From contig NZ_AOHX01000045.1 in NCBI RefSeq assembly GCF_000337735.1, positions 105,805-149,053 of the forward strand: DNA of 43,249 bases. The letters run 5' to 3'. The DNA comes from Natronorubrum sulfidifaciens JCM 14089. GTDB taxonomy: Archaea > Halobacteriota > Halobacteria > Halobacteriales > Natrialbaceae. A program made the translations under genes and the position numbers. Positions 15,853 to 23,558 of this stretch are shown here, piece after piece; position 1 is the stretch's first letter; each line of letters begins with the position of its first letter. A model generated the notes under the pieces. The model did no database searches, had not been told where the DNA came from, and saw only the letters and a list, made by a program, of their open reading frames with translations.

Positions 15853-15878
15853 CTTCGTATTGACTGCTGTCTGACAGT

Positions 15879-16049
15879 ATGAAAAACGCGAGTACCGTCA
15901 CGACGGTCGTCGACGCGCTCGTGGAGGTCGCAAACGGTCGGACGCGAAGCGGCCTCCTGTTACTCGGTGCGGCCGCCGCCTCCACCCGCATACCGGGACT
16001 CGGAACGGCAGCTTCGGTGGTGCTCCGAGTGGCCCGTCGAGGTCGCTAA
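15879..16049 (+). CDS. 56-aa hypothetical protein
   Basis: A short frame begins MKNASTVTTVVDALVEVANG, then has a hydrophobic GLLLLGAAAAS stretch and ends in a basic tail (VLRVARRGR). The amphipathic N terminus, one membrane-like helix and positive end suggest a small membrane-associated protein. It looks like a conserved haloarchaeal small protein, but I cannot name a family. The gene stands alone between the YcaO gene and the convergent RNA-binding-protein gene, with a strong dyad upstream. Confidence 0.6.
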   Translation: MKNASTVTTVVDALVEVANGRTRSGLLLLGAAAASTRIPGLGTAASVVLRVARRGR

Positions 16050-16078
16050 ACGAGTCCTCCACAGCCCGTCTCTGACGA

Positions 16079-16516
16079 TTACGCCTCGTCTCGCAGTCGC
16101 GTGAGGACGTCCTCGGCGTTTTCGACGGCCTGGTCTTTCTTGGCCGGGTAGGCTTCGACCTTCGCACGGAACGTGATCCCATCACCCAGTCGGATGTCAC
16201 CGCCGAAGGCGGCCTGCTTGTCCAGTCGCAAGAAGAGTTCGGTGTTCTCGGTGACTCGATCGTCGAGTTCGTCGATCAACCGATCGAACGACTCGAGGTC
16301 GGCGAGTCGGGCGAGGACGTGGCGGACGTCATCGGCGTTCTCGACGCGGGCCGAGAGGACGAGAATGCGGTCGCCGTAGTGGCCTTCGCTCTCGACGCGC
16401 TCGATATCGAACTCCTCGGGAAGGAAGGTTCGAAGCGCCTCCTCGACGCGTTTCTCGTCCTCGGTGGCGTAACAGAACGTGCGTAAATCGACGTAGTGAA
16501 GCGGGATCTGTGGCAT
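16079..16516 (-). CDS. Archaeal RNA-binding protein, dsRBD-like (COG1325 type)
   Basis: This 145-aa protein begins MPQIPLHYVDLRTFCYATEDEKRVEEALRTFLP and contains NTELFLRLDKQAAFGGDIRLGDGITFRAKVEAYP. These are hallmarks of the archaeal 'exosome subunit' RNA-binding family with a dsRBD-like fold (PF01877). In archaea such genes often sit near rpl15e, which is not the case here within the window. It probably acts in RNA processing in the cytoplasm; the biochemical role is not firmly established. Confidence 0.85.
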   Translation of the reverse strand: MPQIPLHYVDLRTFCYATEDEKRVEEALRTFLPEEFDIERVESEGHYGDRILVLSARVENADDVRHVLARLADLESFDRLIDELDDRVTENTELFLRLDKQAAFGGDIRLGDGITFRAKVEAYPAKKDQAVENAEDVLTRLRDEA

Positions 16517-16573
16517 CTGTGTGAGACGGTCGCGGTTCGAGTGGGCAGGGGCACAGTGGCCCCGGGAACTCGG

Positions 16574-16777
16574 TTATTCTTCGTCTTCGTCTTCGTCGGC
16601 GTCGGCTGCCTCGAGGGCATCCTCGGGAACGCCGGCTTCCTGTCCGTCCTCGAAGCTGATGGTGTAGGTGACGTCACCGAACATCGACTCCATCGCTTGC
16701 GTGATGGTGCCGGTCTCTCCATCGAACTCGCTGTGCTCGTCGTGTAAGACGACTTGGTCGTCTTCCTCGAAGCTCAT
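16574..16777 (-). CDS. DUF1918-like small SH3-fold protein
   Basis: This 67-aa acidic protein begins MSFEEDDQVVLHDEHSEFDG and has short beta strands typical of KOW or SH3-like small proteins (GTITQAMESMFGDVTYTISFEDG). It ends in a run of Asp and Glu. I match it from memory to the haloarchaeal DUF1918 group. The ATG at 16777 is preferred over the in-frame start at 16825, which would add Cys/Gly-rich residues. The function is unknown. Confidence 0.7.
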   Translation of the reverse strand: MSFEEDDQVVLHDEHSEFDGETGTITQAMESMFGDVTYTISFEDGQEAGVPEDALEAADADEDEDEE

Positions 16778-16855
16778 AGCCGATGATTCCCCACCACAGC
16801 GTAAAAAGGGACTGATTCGCGGCAAGGGCCTCTCGAGCGGACTGATCGGTCGTCG

Positions 16856-17152
16856 TTACAAGCCACCACTCGAGGCCGCGCGCCGCTTGCGCCACCACTC
16901 GTAGCCGACGCCGACGGCGACGGCAATCGCATAACAGCCGCCGAGAAACGGCACCCAGTAGAGCCAGAACTCAAAGCGCGGCGCGATGGCGTTGCCGACT
17001 GCCGTGCCGATCGTATACACCAGATAGCCCGGCAGCGCGAGCGGCGAGTACAGCGCCGTCGAAAGCCAGCCCAGCGCGAACGGGACGACGAGCACCAGAG
17101 AGGTCACGACCGTGGCAGGACTCGAGACGGCCCGTCGAAGGAGGCCAGTCAT
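16856..17152 (-). CDS. Small membrane protein downstream of the deacylase
   Basis: This 98-aa protein has two or three hydrophobic segments (VVTSLVLVVPFALGWLSTAL, ALPGYLVYTIGTAVGNAIAP and YWVPFLGGCYAIAVAVGVGY) and a short basic C terminus. Its ATG overlaps the TGA of the deacylase gene (ATGA), so the two are co-translated. It may help place or stabilise the exported enzyme; this is inference. I recognise no family. Confidence 0.7.
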   Translation of the reverse strand: MTGLLRRAVSSPATVVTSLVLVVPFALGWLSTALYSPLALPGYLVYTIGTAVGNAIAPRFEFWLYWVPFLGGCYAIAVAVGVGYEWWRKRRAASSGGL

Positions 17153-17958
17153 CGTTCCACCTCGGCCGAAAGCACGCCATGCAGCGCGAGCACGTGTGCG
17201 GTTGCCAGCCGTGTCAGTTCGACTTTCGTCTCCCAATCGAGCAGGAACTCGGTCGTCTCGAAGAGATACGTCTGTGCCTCGAGATCACGGGCGGCCTTCT
17301 GAAAGAGCAACGAGCCCGAAAACGACGTCTCGCGGGCGGTAAACCGATGGAACGGCAGGTACCACGGCACGCCGTCGTCGGTGAGCGCGTCGGCGAGTGC
17401 GTCGCCGTGGGCGTTTGGCGAGTGAAAGATCGCTTGTCCGACGTACTCCCGGTGCAAGCCGTAGATCCCGAGCGATCGGTGGAGATCGAGAACGACATCG
17501 GGGTCGTGGCGTTCAACGGCGGCCCAGATGCCGCGAGCGAGGTCACTCACCGGCTCGCGGTCGGCCGGGAAGTGACGGTTCAGGTCGCCGTCGATCCCTT
17601 CGCGCTCGTCGTGCTCGACGGCCACGCGGTCGGTCTCGGGAACGACGACGAGCGTCCCCGCGTCGGGATACCAGTCGGTCGCTTCGCGGGCGACGTGGAT
17701 TCCACTTCGTTCATCGCCGTGGACGCCACCGAACACCATCGCCGTGGGGCCGTCCTGTGGCGCGTCGATTTCGTACAGCGGCGTCTCGTGGGTGGTCCCG
17801 GGGAGAAGCGTCGCTGTCGTCCGCCGGGGTTCGCCCACCTCACCGGGTTCGCGGGCCGCTGCAAGCGAGTGCGTCTCCGTCGACGGCTGACTCACGACAC
17901 CCGCTGTAACCGTCCCCGCAAGCACACCGCCGGCAGCCAGAAGCGTCCGACGTCTCAT
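17149..17958 (-). CDS. Tat-exported succinylglutamate desuccinylase/aspartoacylase-like hydrolase
   Basis: This 269-aa protein begins MRRRTLLAAGGVLAGTVTAGV, a Tat signal. The catalytic part carries GGVHGDERSG (zinc His and Glu), DLNRHFP, and DLHRS with the third zinc ligand; Glu in YLFETTEF may be the general base. This places it in the M14-like aspartoacylase/desuccinylase superfamily, which cleaves amide bonds of N-acyl amino acids or related compounds. Export suggests an extracellular substrate. The ATG at 17958 is chosen; the codon at 17970 is TTG. The gene is followed by a coupled small membrane protein. Confidence 0.82.
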   Translation of the reverse strand: MRRRTLLAAGGVLAGTVTAGVVSQPSTETHSLAAAREPGEVGEPRRTTATLLPGTTHETPLYEIDAPQDGPTAMVFGGVHGDERSGIHVAREATDWYPDAGTLVVVPETDRVAVEHDEREGIDGDLNRHFPADREPVSDLARGIWAAVERHDPDVVLDLHRSLGIYGLHREYVGQAIFHSPNAHGDALADALTDDGVPWYLPFHRFTARETSFSGSLLFQKAARDLEAQTYLFETTEFLLDWETKVELTRLATAHVLALHGVLSAEVER

Positions 17959-18116
17959 CGGCGAACACAACGGTCGCCCCCCTAAAGCGAGTTGCTATCG
18001 GCGACTCGCGTGTCTCGTGACTGTCATGGCTCGAGTGCAACGGCTGTCGGGCCGTCCCATCGGAGGCGAAACCAAGCGAGTCGTTCGGACGCACCTGAGC
18101 CGGGCCAAAAACCGAG

Positions 18117-18293
18117 TTACCGCATATTGTCGAGTGCAACAACGGTATCGGACATGAGCCACGCCTCCTCGCTCGAGGCGTCTTCGATACTGAGTGCGTA
18201 AAACGACTCGCGGCCGTCGTCGACGGTGATTCGATAGCTATGACTCTGCAACGAGTCGGGTTGTACGGGCGTGTTCGATTCGGCGGAGACCAC
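18117..18293 (-). CDS. 58-aa haloarchaeal small protein, leaderless GTG start
   Basis: A short frame runs from GTG at 18293 to TAA at 18117. The product ends YRITVDDGRESFYALSIEDA and then SEEAWLMSDTVVALDNMR. This resembles the haloarchaeal DUF7511-type small proteins that end in a '(L)DxMR' tail; this is from memory. TTATAC stands at 18321-18316, about 23 bases before the GTG, so the transcript would be leaderless. The acidic composition supports a real gene. The function is unknown. Confidence 0.6.
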   Translation of the reverse strand: MVSAESNTPVQPDSLQSHSYRITVDDGRESFYALSIEDASSEEAWLMSDTVVALDNMR

Positions 18294-18404
18294 AGCAGCA
18301 CTCAGGAATCACCGTGTATAACTGGCTCGGTCCCGGATTCCCGACGGCTCGGACGAAACCGACGCCCGCTCGACTCCGGGACAGGAGCGGACTCGAGAAC
18401 CGAC

Positions 18405-19409
18405 TTACGGCTCGTCCTCGAGGTTCAGCGCATCGAAGAACCGGCGGGTGAGACGACCGCCGACGAACCTGAGCAGGACGTCTGCGTCGTCCGCCTCGTC
18501 GGCGAACAGGCCGAGTTCGATCCGTCCGCCAGCCATATCGTGATGCCCCCCGACCTGTCCGAGTTCGTCGAAGCCGGTTTTCAGCGTCTCGCCGATATGG
18601 ATCCGCGGATCGATCGACCGCGCGCTCAGTCGGATCGCATCGCCGATGATGCCGTAGACGAGCACCGTATCCACTCCCTCGAGGTTCAACAGGTAGTCCG
18701 CGGCCTGCGGGAGCGCGTCGGTCTCGGTGGTCTTGCCGACGTTGGCCACCAGCGAGGACCCCCGTCGTTCGCGGGAGGCGATCGCCTGTCCGATCGCATC
18801 GATCGTCCCGGGTGAGAACGCACTGCCGTACAACTGTTCGAGCGTCTCGAGATCTGCGTCCGGGTAGACCGCAAGCGCGGCCTCGTACTCCCGTCTGGTG
18901 GGGTCCCGAACGAAATCGAGTCGCTCGCGATGCAGCGCAAAGAGCAGTGCCGAGGCAAGTCGCGTCGTCAGTTCGACCTCGAGGTCGTCGAGATACTCGA
19001 CGAAGATCGTCGCCGTCGCCCCGATACTGCTCCGAACGTCCTCGAACGTGGCTCCAACTGACGCCGCCGGATGATGGTCGACGATAATATCGGGTGTGAT
19101 CTGTGCGGACAGTTCGGTGTTTCCACCCGGTTGAGAGTGGTCGACGAATCCGATGCGCTCGTAGGCCTCGACGTCGGTGTGCTCGATCGACTCGAGTGAG
19201 ATCTCGAGCATGTTGACGAACGCACGGTTTTGTTGATGCGAGATCTCGCCACCGTAGGTGATCGTCACCTCGTCGACGTCGTGATCGCTCGCGATCGCCT
19301 CCAGGGCCAGCGCGCTGGCGAGACAGTCGGGGTCCGGACTGTCGTGACAGACGATCACCAGCGACTCAGTCGTCTCGAGGACGGACGAGAGCTCAGCCGC
19401 ACGGGACAT
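18405..19409 (-). CDS. DHH-family phosphoesterase
   Basis: This 334-aa protein has the family motifs in order: VIVCHDSPDPDCLASALAL, IGFVDHSQPGG, the DHH signature IIVDHHPA, and a C-terminal DHHA1 part with VGGHHDMAGGR. The Asp/His residues coordinate two Mn ions. Relatives degrade nano-RNA, pAp or cyclic dinucleotides, or act as RecJ-like nucleases; the size and domain order suit the NrnA-like group. The ATG at 19409 (MSRAAELSSVLE) is used; the longer frame adds a basic, unlikely N terminus. Confidence 0.88.
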   Translation of the reverse strand: MSRAAELSSVLETTESLVIVCHDSPDPDCLASALALEAIASDHDVDEVTITYGGEISHQQNRAFVNMLEISLESIEHTDVEAYERIGFVDHSQPGGNTELSAQITPDIIVDHHPAASVGATFEDVRSSIGATATIFVEYLDDLEVELTTRLASALLFALHRERLDFVRDPTRREYEAALAVYPDADLETLEQLYGSAFSPGTIDAIGQAIASRERRGSSLVANVGKTTETDALPQAADYLLNLEGVDTVLVYGIIGDAIRLSARSIDPRIHIGETLKTGFDELGQVGGHHDMAGGRIELGLFADEADDADVLLRFVGGRLTRRFFDALNLEDEP

Positions 19410-19546
19410 GAACCGCAATACGGGAGGGAGACGCTTGAATGCCGTGTCGGAACGCACGTCAAGAGAGACGGTAACAGCGTATCCGTTCAACCGAAACGAC
19501 CGGATTCAAAAACCAGAAACAGACAAGAGGAAAAGAGAGAAGCCGC

Positions 19547-19762
19547 TCAGTCCGCGTTGGTTGGCGGACGCGCAGAGCGCGCCTCGTCGGAGCCGTCGGC
19601 GGGCGCGTTAACGAACATCGCGTGACCCATGATCGCGATCGCGACGACCGAACCGACTGGAACCGCTGCAGTCAACGACACACCGACAACCGTAAGCGCT
19701 GCGGTGATACCGAGCAGTGCGACTGGGATGAGGCCAAGAACAATGTCGTAATATCCAGTCAT
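19547..19762 (-). CDS. 71-aa small membrane protein
   Basis: Two hydrophobic helices (DIVLGLIPVALLGITAALTVV and AAVPVGSVVAIAIMGHAMFV) are followed by an acidic tail. It looks like a conserved haloarchaeal small membrane protein, but I cannot name a function. A striking dyad brackets its TATA box about 20-45 bases upstream (19777-19808), suggesting specific control. Confidence 0.75.
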   Translation of the reverse strand: MTGYYDIVLGLIPVALLGITAALTVVGVSLTAAVPVGSVVAIAIMGHAMFVNAPADGSDEARSARPPTNAD

Positions 19763-19776
19763 AATCTATCCTATAC

Positions 19777-19808
19777 TATGGGAAATAGGCATATAAGTGT
19801 TTCCCATA
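19777..19808. promoter_or_regulatory. Dyad bracketing the TATA box of the 71-aa membrane protein gene
   Basis: TATGGGAAA (19777-19785) and TTTCCCATA (19800-19808) are perfect 9-bp arms with a 14-base spacer. Read leftward, the spacer contains CTTATATG, a TATA box about 30 bases before the ATG at 19762. A repressor bound to both arms would cover the TATA/BRE. The stretch from here to 20124 is AT-rich and holds only short hairpins, no gene. Confidence 0.6.
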
Positions 19809-20124
19809 ATCGCTCTATACTGGACTTATTTCTAACTCGTATTTGAGGCAGTGAATTCTCATAACTTATGGCGAAGATTTGTGTCCGCCCCAATACGAAG
19901 TAATTATCCGCAACGTCGATGAATCCTCTTCAGAAAAAGGATACTATTCCAGTCTTTCATGTTAATAATCGCATTACTGCGATACGATAGCGAACACGCC
20001 GAGAGAAAAACAAACAGTTAACATATATAATGGTCGTTCAAATAGTTCCATTCAGCGCCAGTAAATGTGTATCCGAGCAATGATACATCACGGGACGAAC
20101 CACCTCTCGGAACCATATACACAG
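19809..20124. other. AT-rich gene-free stretch
   Basis: About 316 bases are clearly richer in A/T than the flanks. Short stem-loops are visible, for example TCGCA/TGCGA and GTATC/GATAC, but there is no acidic open frame and no known RNA. It is either a remnant or an extended regulatory region. Confidence 0.4.
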
Positions 20125-20571
20125 TTACGGCGCGCGACGGAGCACCGCCGTGTAGCCGACACGCCAGCCGACCAGTAGCAGGAATCCGAACCCCGTGATC
20201 ACGAGCGGGAACGGCCACGCTGCCGTCGCACCGAACACCGACTGACGAAGCAACAAACCGACGTTTGCCGCGCCGAGCCATGTGATCGTCGTCAGCCGCG
20301 CAATTCGAGTCACCGACGACGTGGCTGGGCGCGTATAGAGCCCCGCGATGGCTGCCACGACGAGCCACCCGATGACGAACGGCGCGATCGCCTCGAGCGA
20401 GGCGACGGGTTGTGTCAGCGGGTTCACGTTGTGGCTGAGCTGGCCAACGACCACGAGCCCCGCGAGCAGCACGATGTCTCCAACGCCGAGCAAGAGTGTC
20501 TCCCGGTCGATCCCCTGTGAGCGATCGTCCGTTCGAACTGCTGAGTCCATATCTGTACCGTACGACTGCAT
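20125..20571 (-). CDS. DUF3054-like integral membrane protein
   Basis: This 148-aa protein has four hydrophobic segments: LLLGVGDIVLLAGLVVVGQL, AIAPFVIGWLVVAAIAGLY, TITWLGAANVGLLLRQ and FPLVITGFGFLLLVGWRVGY. This matches DUF3054 (PF11255) as I know it. The role is unknown. The start at 20571 (MQSYGTDMDSAV) or 20550 (MDSAVRTDD) are both possible. The longer upstream frame contains many Arg/Ser residues and is rejected. Confidence 0.75.
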   Translation of the reverse strand: MQSYGTDMDSAVRTDDRSQGIDRETLLLGVGDIVLLAGLVVVGQLSHNVNPLTQPVASLEAIAPFVIGWLVVAAIAGLYTRPATSSVTRIARLTTITWLGAANVGLLLRQSVFGATAAWPFPLVITGFGFLLLVGWRVGYTAVLRRAP

Positions 20572-20805
20572 CCCTATTGCGTTCCCGATTCGACCGGCAG
20601 TGGGTCGTCGGAGACGACTTGACAAGACGCCCGACGATGGAGTCGGCGAGCGCCGTCCAACGGGCAGTGTTGCCGTATAAGAGCTCCCTCGCACAGTCAC
20701 CCACTCGAGAAACGGGCATGGCAGAATTACCCACGGTATCAATGGCCACGCTCGAGACCCTGTCAGAAGAAGAACTGATAAAGGATGAAGACAAAGACGC
20801 GAACA

Positions 20806-21504
20806 ATGGCTGTGGCCGACGATCATCACGCGGGCTGTGATGGCTGTGGTCGATCGGTTCCCCTTGAGGACCTCACCGCAGTGACGATGCCGGACGGTGA
20901 GCGCGTCGCCTGCTGTCCTCGCTGTGAGCCACACGCCCGCGAGGCCGCCCGAAAGTGCTCGTCGCTCGATCAGCGCCGCGGAACCTGTGATGGCTGTACC
21001 AGCACCGTTCTCGAGGCCGAACTCGAGGACGTGGTGTTGAGCGACGGCACGGTCGTCGCATGCTGTCCCACCTGTGTAACGAAGGTGCCCGACACCGACG
21101 CCGAGACGACGGTGACTGAATCACAGGGCGACACGAAGCAGTCGCCGACCGACGAGGAACGCGTCGACACCGAGCCTGAGAGCGACGAGACCGCCCTGTG
21201 TACGCAGTGCAACGAGTGGACCAGCGCCGAACCGTTCCGCGTGACGACCATCGACGGCCGCACTGAGCGACTGTGTCCACCCTGTAAGGACAGCGCCGAG
21301 CGCGACGGAATCATCAAAGACGTCGACATCCGGAAAACCAGAGCGCGCGAGGTACTCGGCGTCGATCCGGGCGCAACCAACGACCAACTCCGAACCGCGT
21401 TCCACACGCAGGTCAAACGCGCCCACCCCGACCAGCAAAGCGGGAGCAAATCGGCGTTTCAACTCGTCAGAGACGCCTACGAACGGCTTCGAGAAGACGC
21501 CTGA
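20806..21504 (+). CDS. J-domain protein with zinc-ribbon modules
   Basis: This is a 232-aa protein. The N-terminal 160 residues hold three Cys-pair modules (CDGCGRS with CCPRC; CDGCTST with CCPTC; CTQCNEW with CPPC), each resembling a treble-clef zinc ribbon. The C-terminal 65 residues are a J-domain: AREVLGVDPGATNDQLRTAFHTQVKRAHPDQQ, with the HPD motif that stimulates DnaK. The ATG at 20806 fits GATAAA at 20777-20782 as TATA box with no leader; an in-frame ATG at 20785 is the alternative. It is convergent with the TIR gene, with one base between stops. Confidence 0.85.
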   Translation: MAVADDHHAGCDGCGRSVPLEDLTAVTMPDGERVACCPRCEPHAREAARKCSSLDQRRGTCDGCTSTVLEAELEDVVLSDGTVVACCPTCVTKVPDTDAETTVTESQGDTKQSPTDEERVDTEPESDETALCTQCNEWTSAEPFRVTTIDGRTERLCPPCKDSAERDGIIKDVDIRKTRAREVLGVDPGATNDQLRTAFHTQVKRAHPDQQSGSKSAFQLVRDAYERLREDA

Positions 21505-21505
21505 G

Positions 21506-22129
21506 TTAGACGCCGTTGCCAACCGTGGTCTCATCGCGGTGGACGTAGCCGATCGTGGCCGGGTCGAAGGCGTACGTCGATCCACATTTTGCACACGACG
21601 CTGTCAGTAGCTTGCCGTGTCTCGAGCGCATCCAGAGTTTCGTCTGATCCTGCTCGATCTCGAGTGTCACCGGATGGCCACAGTCAGGGACCGTACACGG
21701 AAACCGAATGTACCAGTTCGGGACCGACAGCGCGCCGAGTGGCGCGAGCGCGCTCCGGAGCCGGCTCAACAGGTTGAAGATCGTCACCGACGGGTCTTGC
21801 CGGTTGATCTGGACGCCGTCGACGTCATCGACGAATCCGCCGCGGTGGCGTTCGTGGTCGTACAGCGGGAGCACGGGAATCCCCTTGGCGACAGCGTAGC
21901 CGATCTCCTGATTGATCCACTGGCTGTCAGCCGACGCCGCCGTCAACACCGCTACGACGACATCGCTGTTGGCGAGTCGTCCCTCGAGACGCTTTCGAGT
22001 TCGCCCGGATTCGATTGCCTCGAACGTGATATGGACGCCGAACGGGAAGTTCTTGACCGTCGAGAACAGCTCCTGAACGAGTTCGAGGTCAGCCGGTGCG
22101 TGTGAGACGTAGATCTGTTCTCTGGTCAT
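21506..22129 (-). CDS. TIR-domain protein with C-terminal zinc ribbon
   Basis: This is a 207-aa protein. Residues 1-130 form a TIR domain: QIYVSHAPADLELVQEL, SGRTRKRLEGRLANSDVVVAVLT, and SQWINQEIGYAVAKG, where Glu75 sits at the position of the catalytic glutamate of NAD-cleaving TIR domains. Residues 140-190 carry CTVPDCGH and CAKC (Cys145, 150, 179, 182), a zinc ribbon. TIR domains cleave NAD in several prokaryotic defence systems or act as adaptors. No partner sensor such as Argonaute or SIR2 is adjacent, so the role is open. Confidence 0.85.
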   Translation of the reverse strand: MTREQIYVSHAPADLELVQELFSTVKNFPFGVHITFEAIESGRTRKRLEGRLANSDVVVAVLTAASADSQWINQEIGYAVAKGIPVLPLYDHERHRGGFVDDVDGVQINRQDPSVTIFNLLSRLRSALAPLGALSVPNWYIRFPCTVPDCGHPVTLEIEQDQTKLWMRSRHGKLLTASCAKCGSTYAFDPATIGYVHRDETTVGNGV

Positions 22130-22221
22130 TCGGCTCTACACCGATTGGTGGGTGCGACCGCATTAATCTATCTATCGTTGGCACTGAAAACCACACCGGC
22201 CACGTCGCACGATAGCCTCTC

Positions 22222-22306
22222 ATACGGACTGCTGTCGGCACGGACCGCCGATCACCGACCCTGCTGGTGGTGATTGGCGGGACATCGGTATCGCAGTCCG
22301 TCTCAG
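22222..22306. repeat. Dispersed hairpin repeat, copy B
   Basis: The left arm at 22224-22250 matches the 27-base arm of copies A and C with one change. The right end CAGTCCGTCTCAG is at 22294-22306. An inner stem, CCGCCGATCACC (22245-22256) with GGTGATTGGCGG (22269-22280), pairs at 11 of 12 positions. The right edge supplies the TGA stop of the gene ending at 22303. Confidence 0.8.
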
Positions 22307-22716
22307 CCGTCACTCTCGGTCCGTCTGGTCTCGAGCACTCGTTGTGAGAACTCCACGTCGTCGACCTCGAGGCCGAGCCCATCGAACCACGCTCGCTCGA
22401 CGTGCCAGTGGCCGCGGACCGTGCCGTCGGTGGTCGTCGACGTCGCCTCGAGCCGGCCCGGTGTCCACCCGTGCTCGTTGGCGATATCGAGCAGCGTCCG
22501 AACGACAGCACCGACTTCGTCGCTGCCGACACCCGGTGTCTCGGTGACGGTTTCGTACTCGAGTGCGAAACCAGTCCCGTCCGGGAGGTCGGCGACCGAG
22601 TCGCGTTCGTCGACGGCGTCGTTACGGTCAGAGAGCAGCGTACACTCCGTCACATAGATGCCGTGGCTCATGAGTCGGTTCTCGAGTGCGATGTCGATGG
22701 GCCGATGGTCCGTCAT
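22303..22716 (-). CDS. Conserved haloarchaeal hypothetical protein
   Basis: This 137-aa acidic protein starts MTDHRPIDIALENRLMSHGI. It contains FALEYETVTETPGVGSDEVG and GHWHVERAWFDGLG, and alternating strands and helices of a small alpha/beta domain. It may belong to a haloarchaeal DUF (I think of DUF8159, low certainty). The stop codon lies inside the hairpin repeat copy B. It shares the leftward direction of tpiA but is separated from it by about 80 bases. Confidence 0.65.
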   Translation of the reverse strand: MTDHRPIDIALENRLMSHGIYVTECTLLSDRNDAVDERDSVADLPDGTGFALEYETVTETPGVGSDEVGAVVRTLLDIANEHGWTPGRLEATSTTTDGTVRGHWHVERAWFDGLGLEVDDVEFSQRVLETRRTESDG

Positions 22717-22799
22717 GACGGGTGCTTCCACTCGCGAGGTGAAAAGGTGCCGGACGAAACGAGCGCGGATCGACTGAAACGAAACCGCAGGTCGCAGTC

Positions 22800-23444
22800 T
22801 TACAGCGGGGCGACGAGGTCCTCGAGCGCCGCCGTCGGATCGTCGGCTTTCGCGACGCCGCTTGCGAGCAAGACCCCTTCGGAGCCGAGGTCGCCGGCTG
22901 CGACCACGTCGTCGCCCGTACTGATGCCCGCGCCACAGAGCACGGAGACGTCCGCGTCGACGGCCTGGGCTGCCTCGACGGCGTCCTCGACGATGTCCGG
23001 ATCGGCCTGACTGACCGGCGTCCCGGTGCCGATCAGTTCCGGTGGCTCGACGGCGACCGCGTCCGGGCCGAGCGCCGCCGCGGCACCGATCTGTGCCGGG
23101 TTGTTGGCGCAGACGACCGTCTCGAGGTCGGCCCGTTCGGCGGCCTCGACGGCACCGTCGACGTCGGCGAGTTTCAGTCGCTGCTCGGAGTGGTTGATGA
23201 GCGTTCCGACCGCGCCCGCCTCGGCGACGGTCTCGGCGAGCGTGTGTCCGGTGTTGCTGCCGTAGTCGATCGGATCGACGTGCTGGGCCCACGTTTCGGC
23301 ACCCGTCTCGGCGACGCGCTCGAGGTGGGCCGCCTGCGGGGCGACGGCGACTCGGGCGTCAGTGGACTCGTTGACGTCGCGAACGGCTTCCGCGACGGCG
23401 ACTGGATCACAGGGATACGTCTTCAAATTGACGAGGACGAACAT
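22800..23444 (-). CDS. tpiA: Triosephosphate isomerase
   Basis: This 214-aa archaeal-size enzyme interconverts glyceraldehyde 3-phosphate and dihydroxyacetone phosphate. Lys8 in [10 protein letters not shown], His85 in TLINHSEQR and Glu133 in [12 protein letters not shown] are the catalytic residues, and CGAGIS plus GVLLASG form the phosphate site. The shorter archaeal TIM barrel lacks some helices of bacterial enzymes, consistent with the length. Confidence 0.95.
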   Translation of the reverse strand: MFVLVNLKTYPCDPVAVAEAVRDVNESTDARVAVAPQAAHLERVAETGAETWAQHVDPIDYGSNTGHTLAETVAEAGAVGTLINHSEQRLKLADVDGAVEAAERADLETVVCANNPAQIGAAAALGPDAVAVEPPELIGTGTPVSQADPDIVEDAVEAAQAVDADVSVLCGAGISTGDDVVAAGDLGSEGVLLASGVAKADDPTAALEDLVAPL

Positions 23445-23535
23445 ATCAGCACAGCCATTCGCCCGAAAGAAATAGTTTGCGAGTCGGCGGAGTCAGCGGG
23501 CGCACACGTCCGCCGGCGACCTCAAACAGGTCGTC

Positions 23536-23558
23536 AGACAGACCGCTGTCCGTCTCAG
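23536..23558 (-). terminator. Hairpin at the MBF1 stop codon, repeat-related
   Basis: AGACAGAC (23536-23543) pairs with GTCCGTCT (23548-23555) at seven of eight positions around CGCT. Read leftward the MBF1 gene ends TGAGACGGAC, so its stop codon joins the stem. The edge sequence matches the terminal ends of the dispersed hairpin repeat. Confidence 0.5.

Noticed and set aside
15861..15878. GACTGCTGTCTGACAG fragment resembling the hairpin repeat
   Set aside because: Only nine bases match the conserved arm and no second arm is found nearby, so chance is likely.
20719..20841. Short frame (40 aa) overlapping the start of the J-domain gene
   Set aside because: It follows a TATA-like GTATAAG and has an acidic middle, but it runs out of frame into the J-domain gene and ends in an Arg/Ser-rich tail. 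The J-domain start at 20806 with its own TATA box explains the region better.
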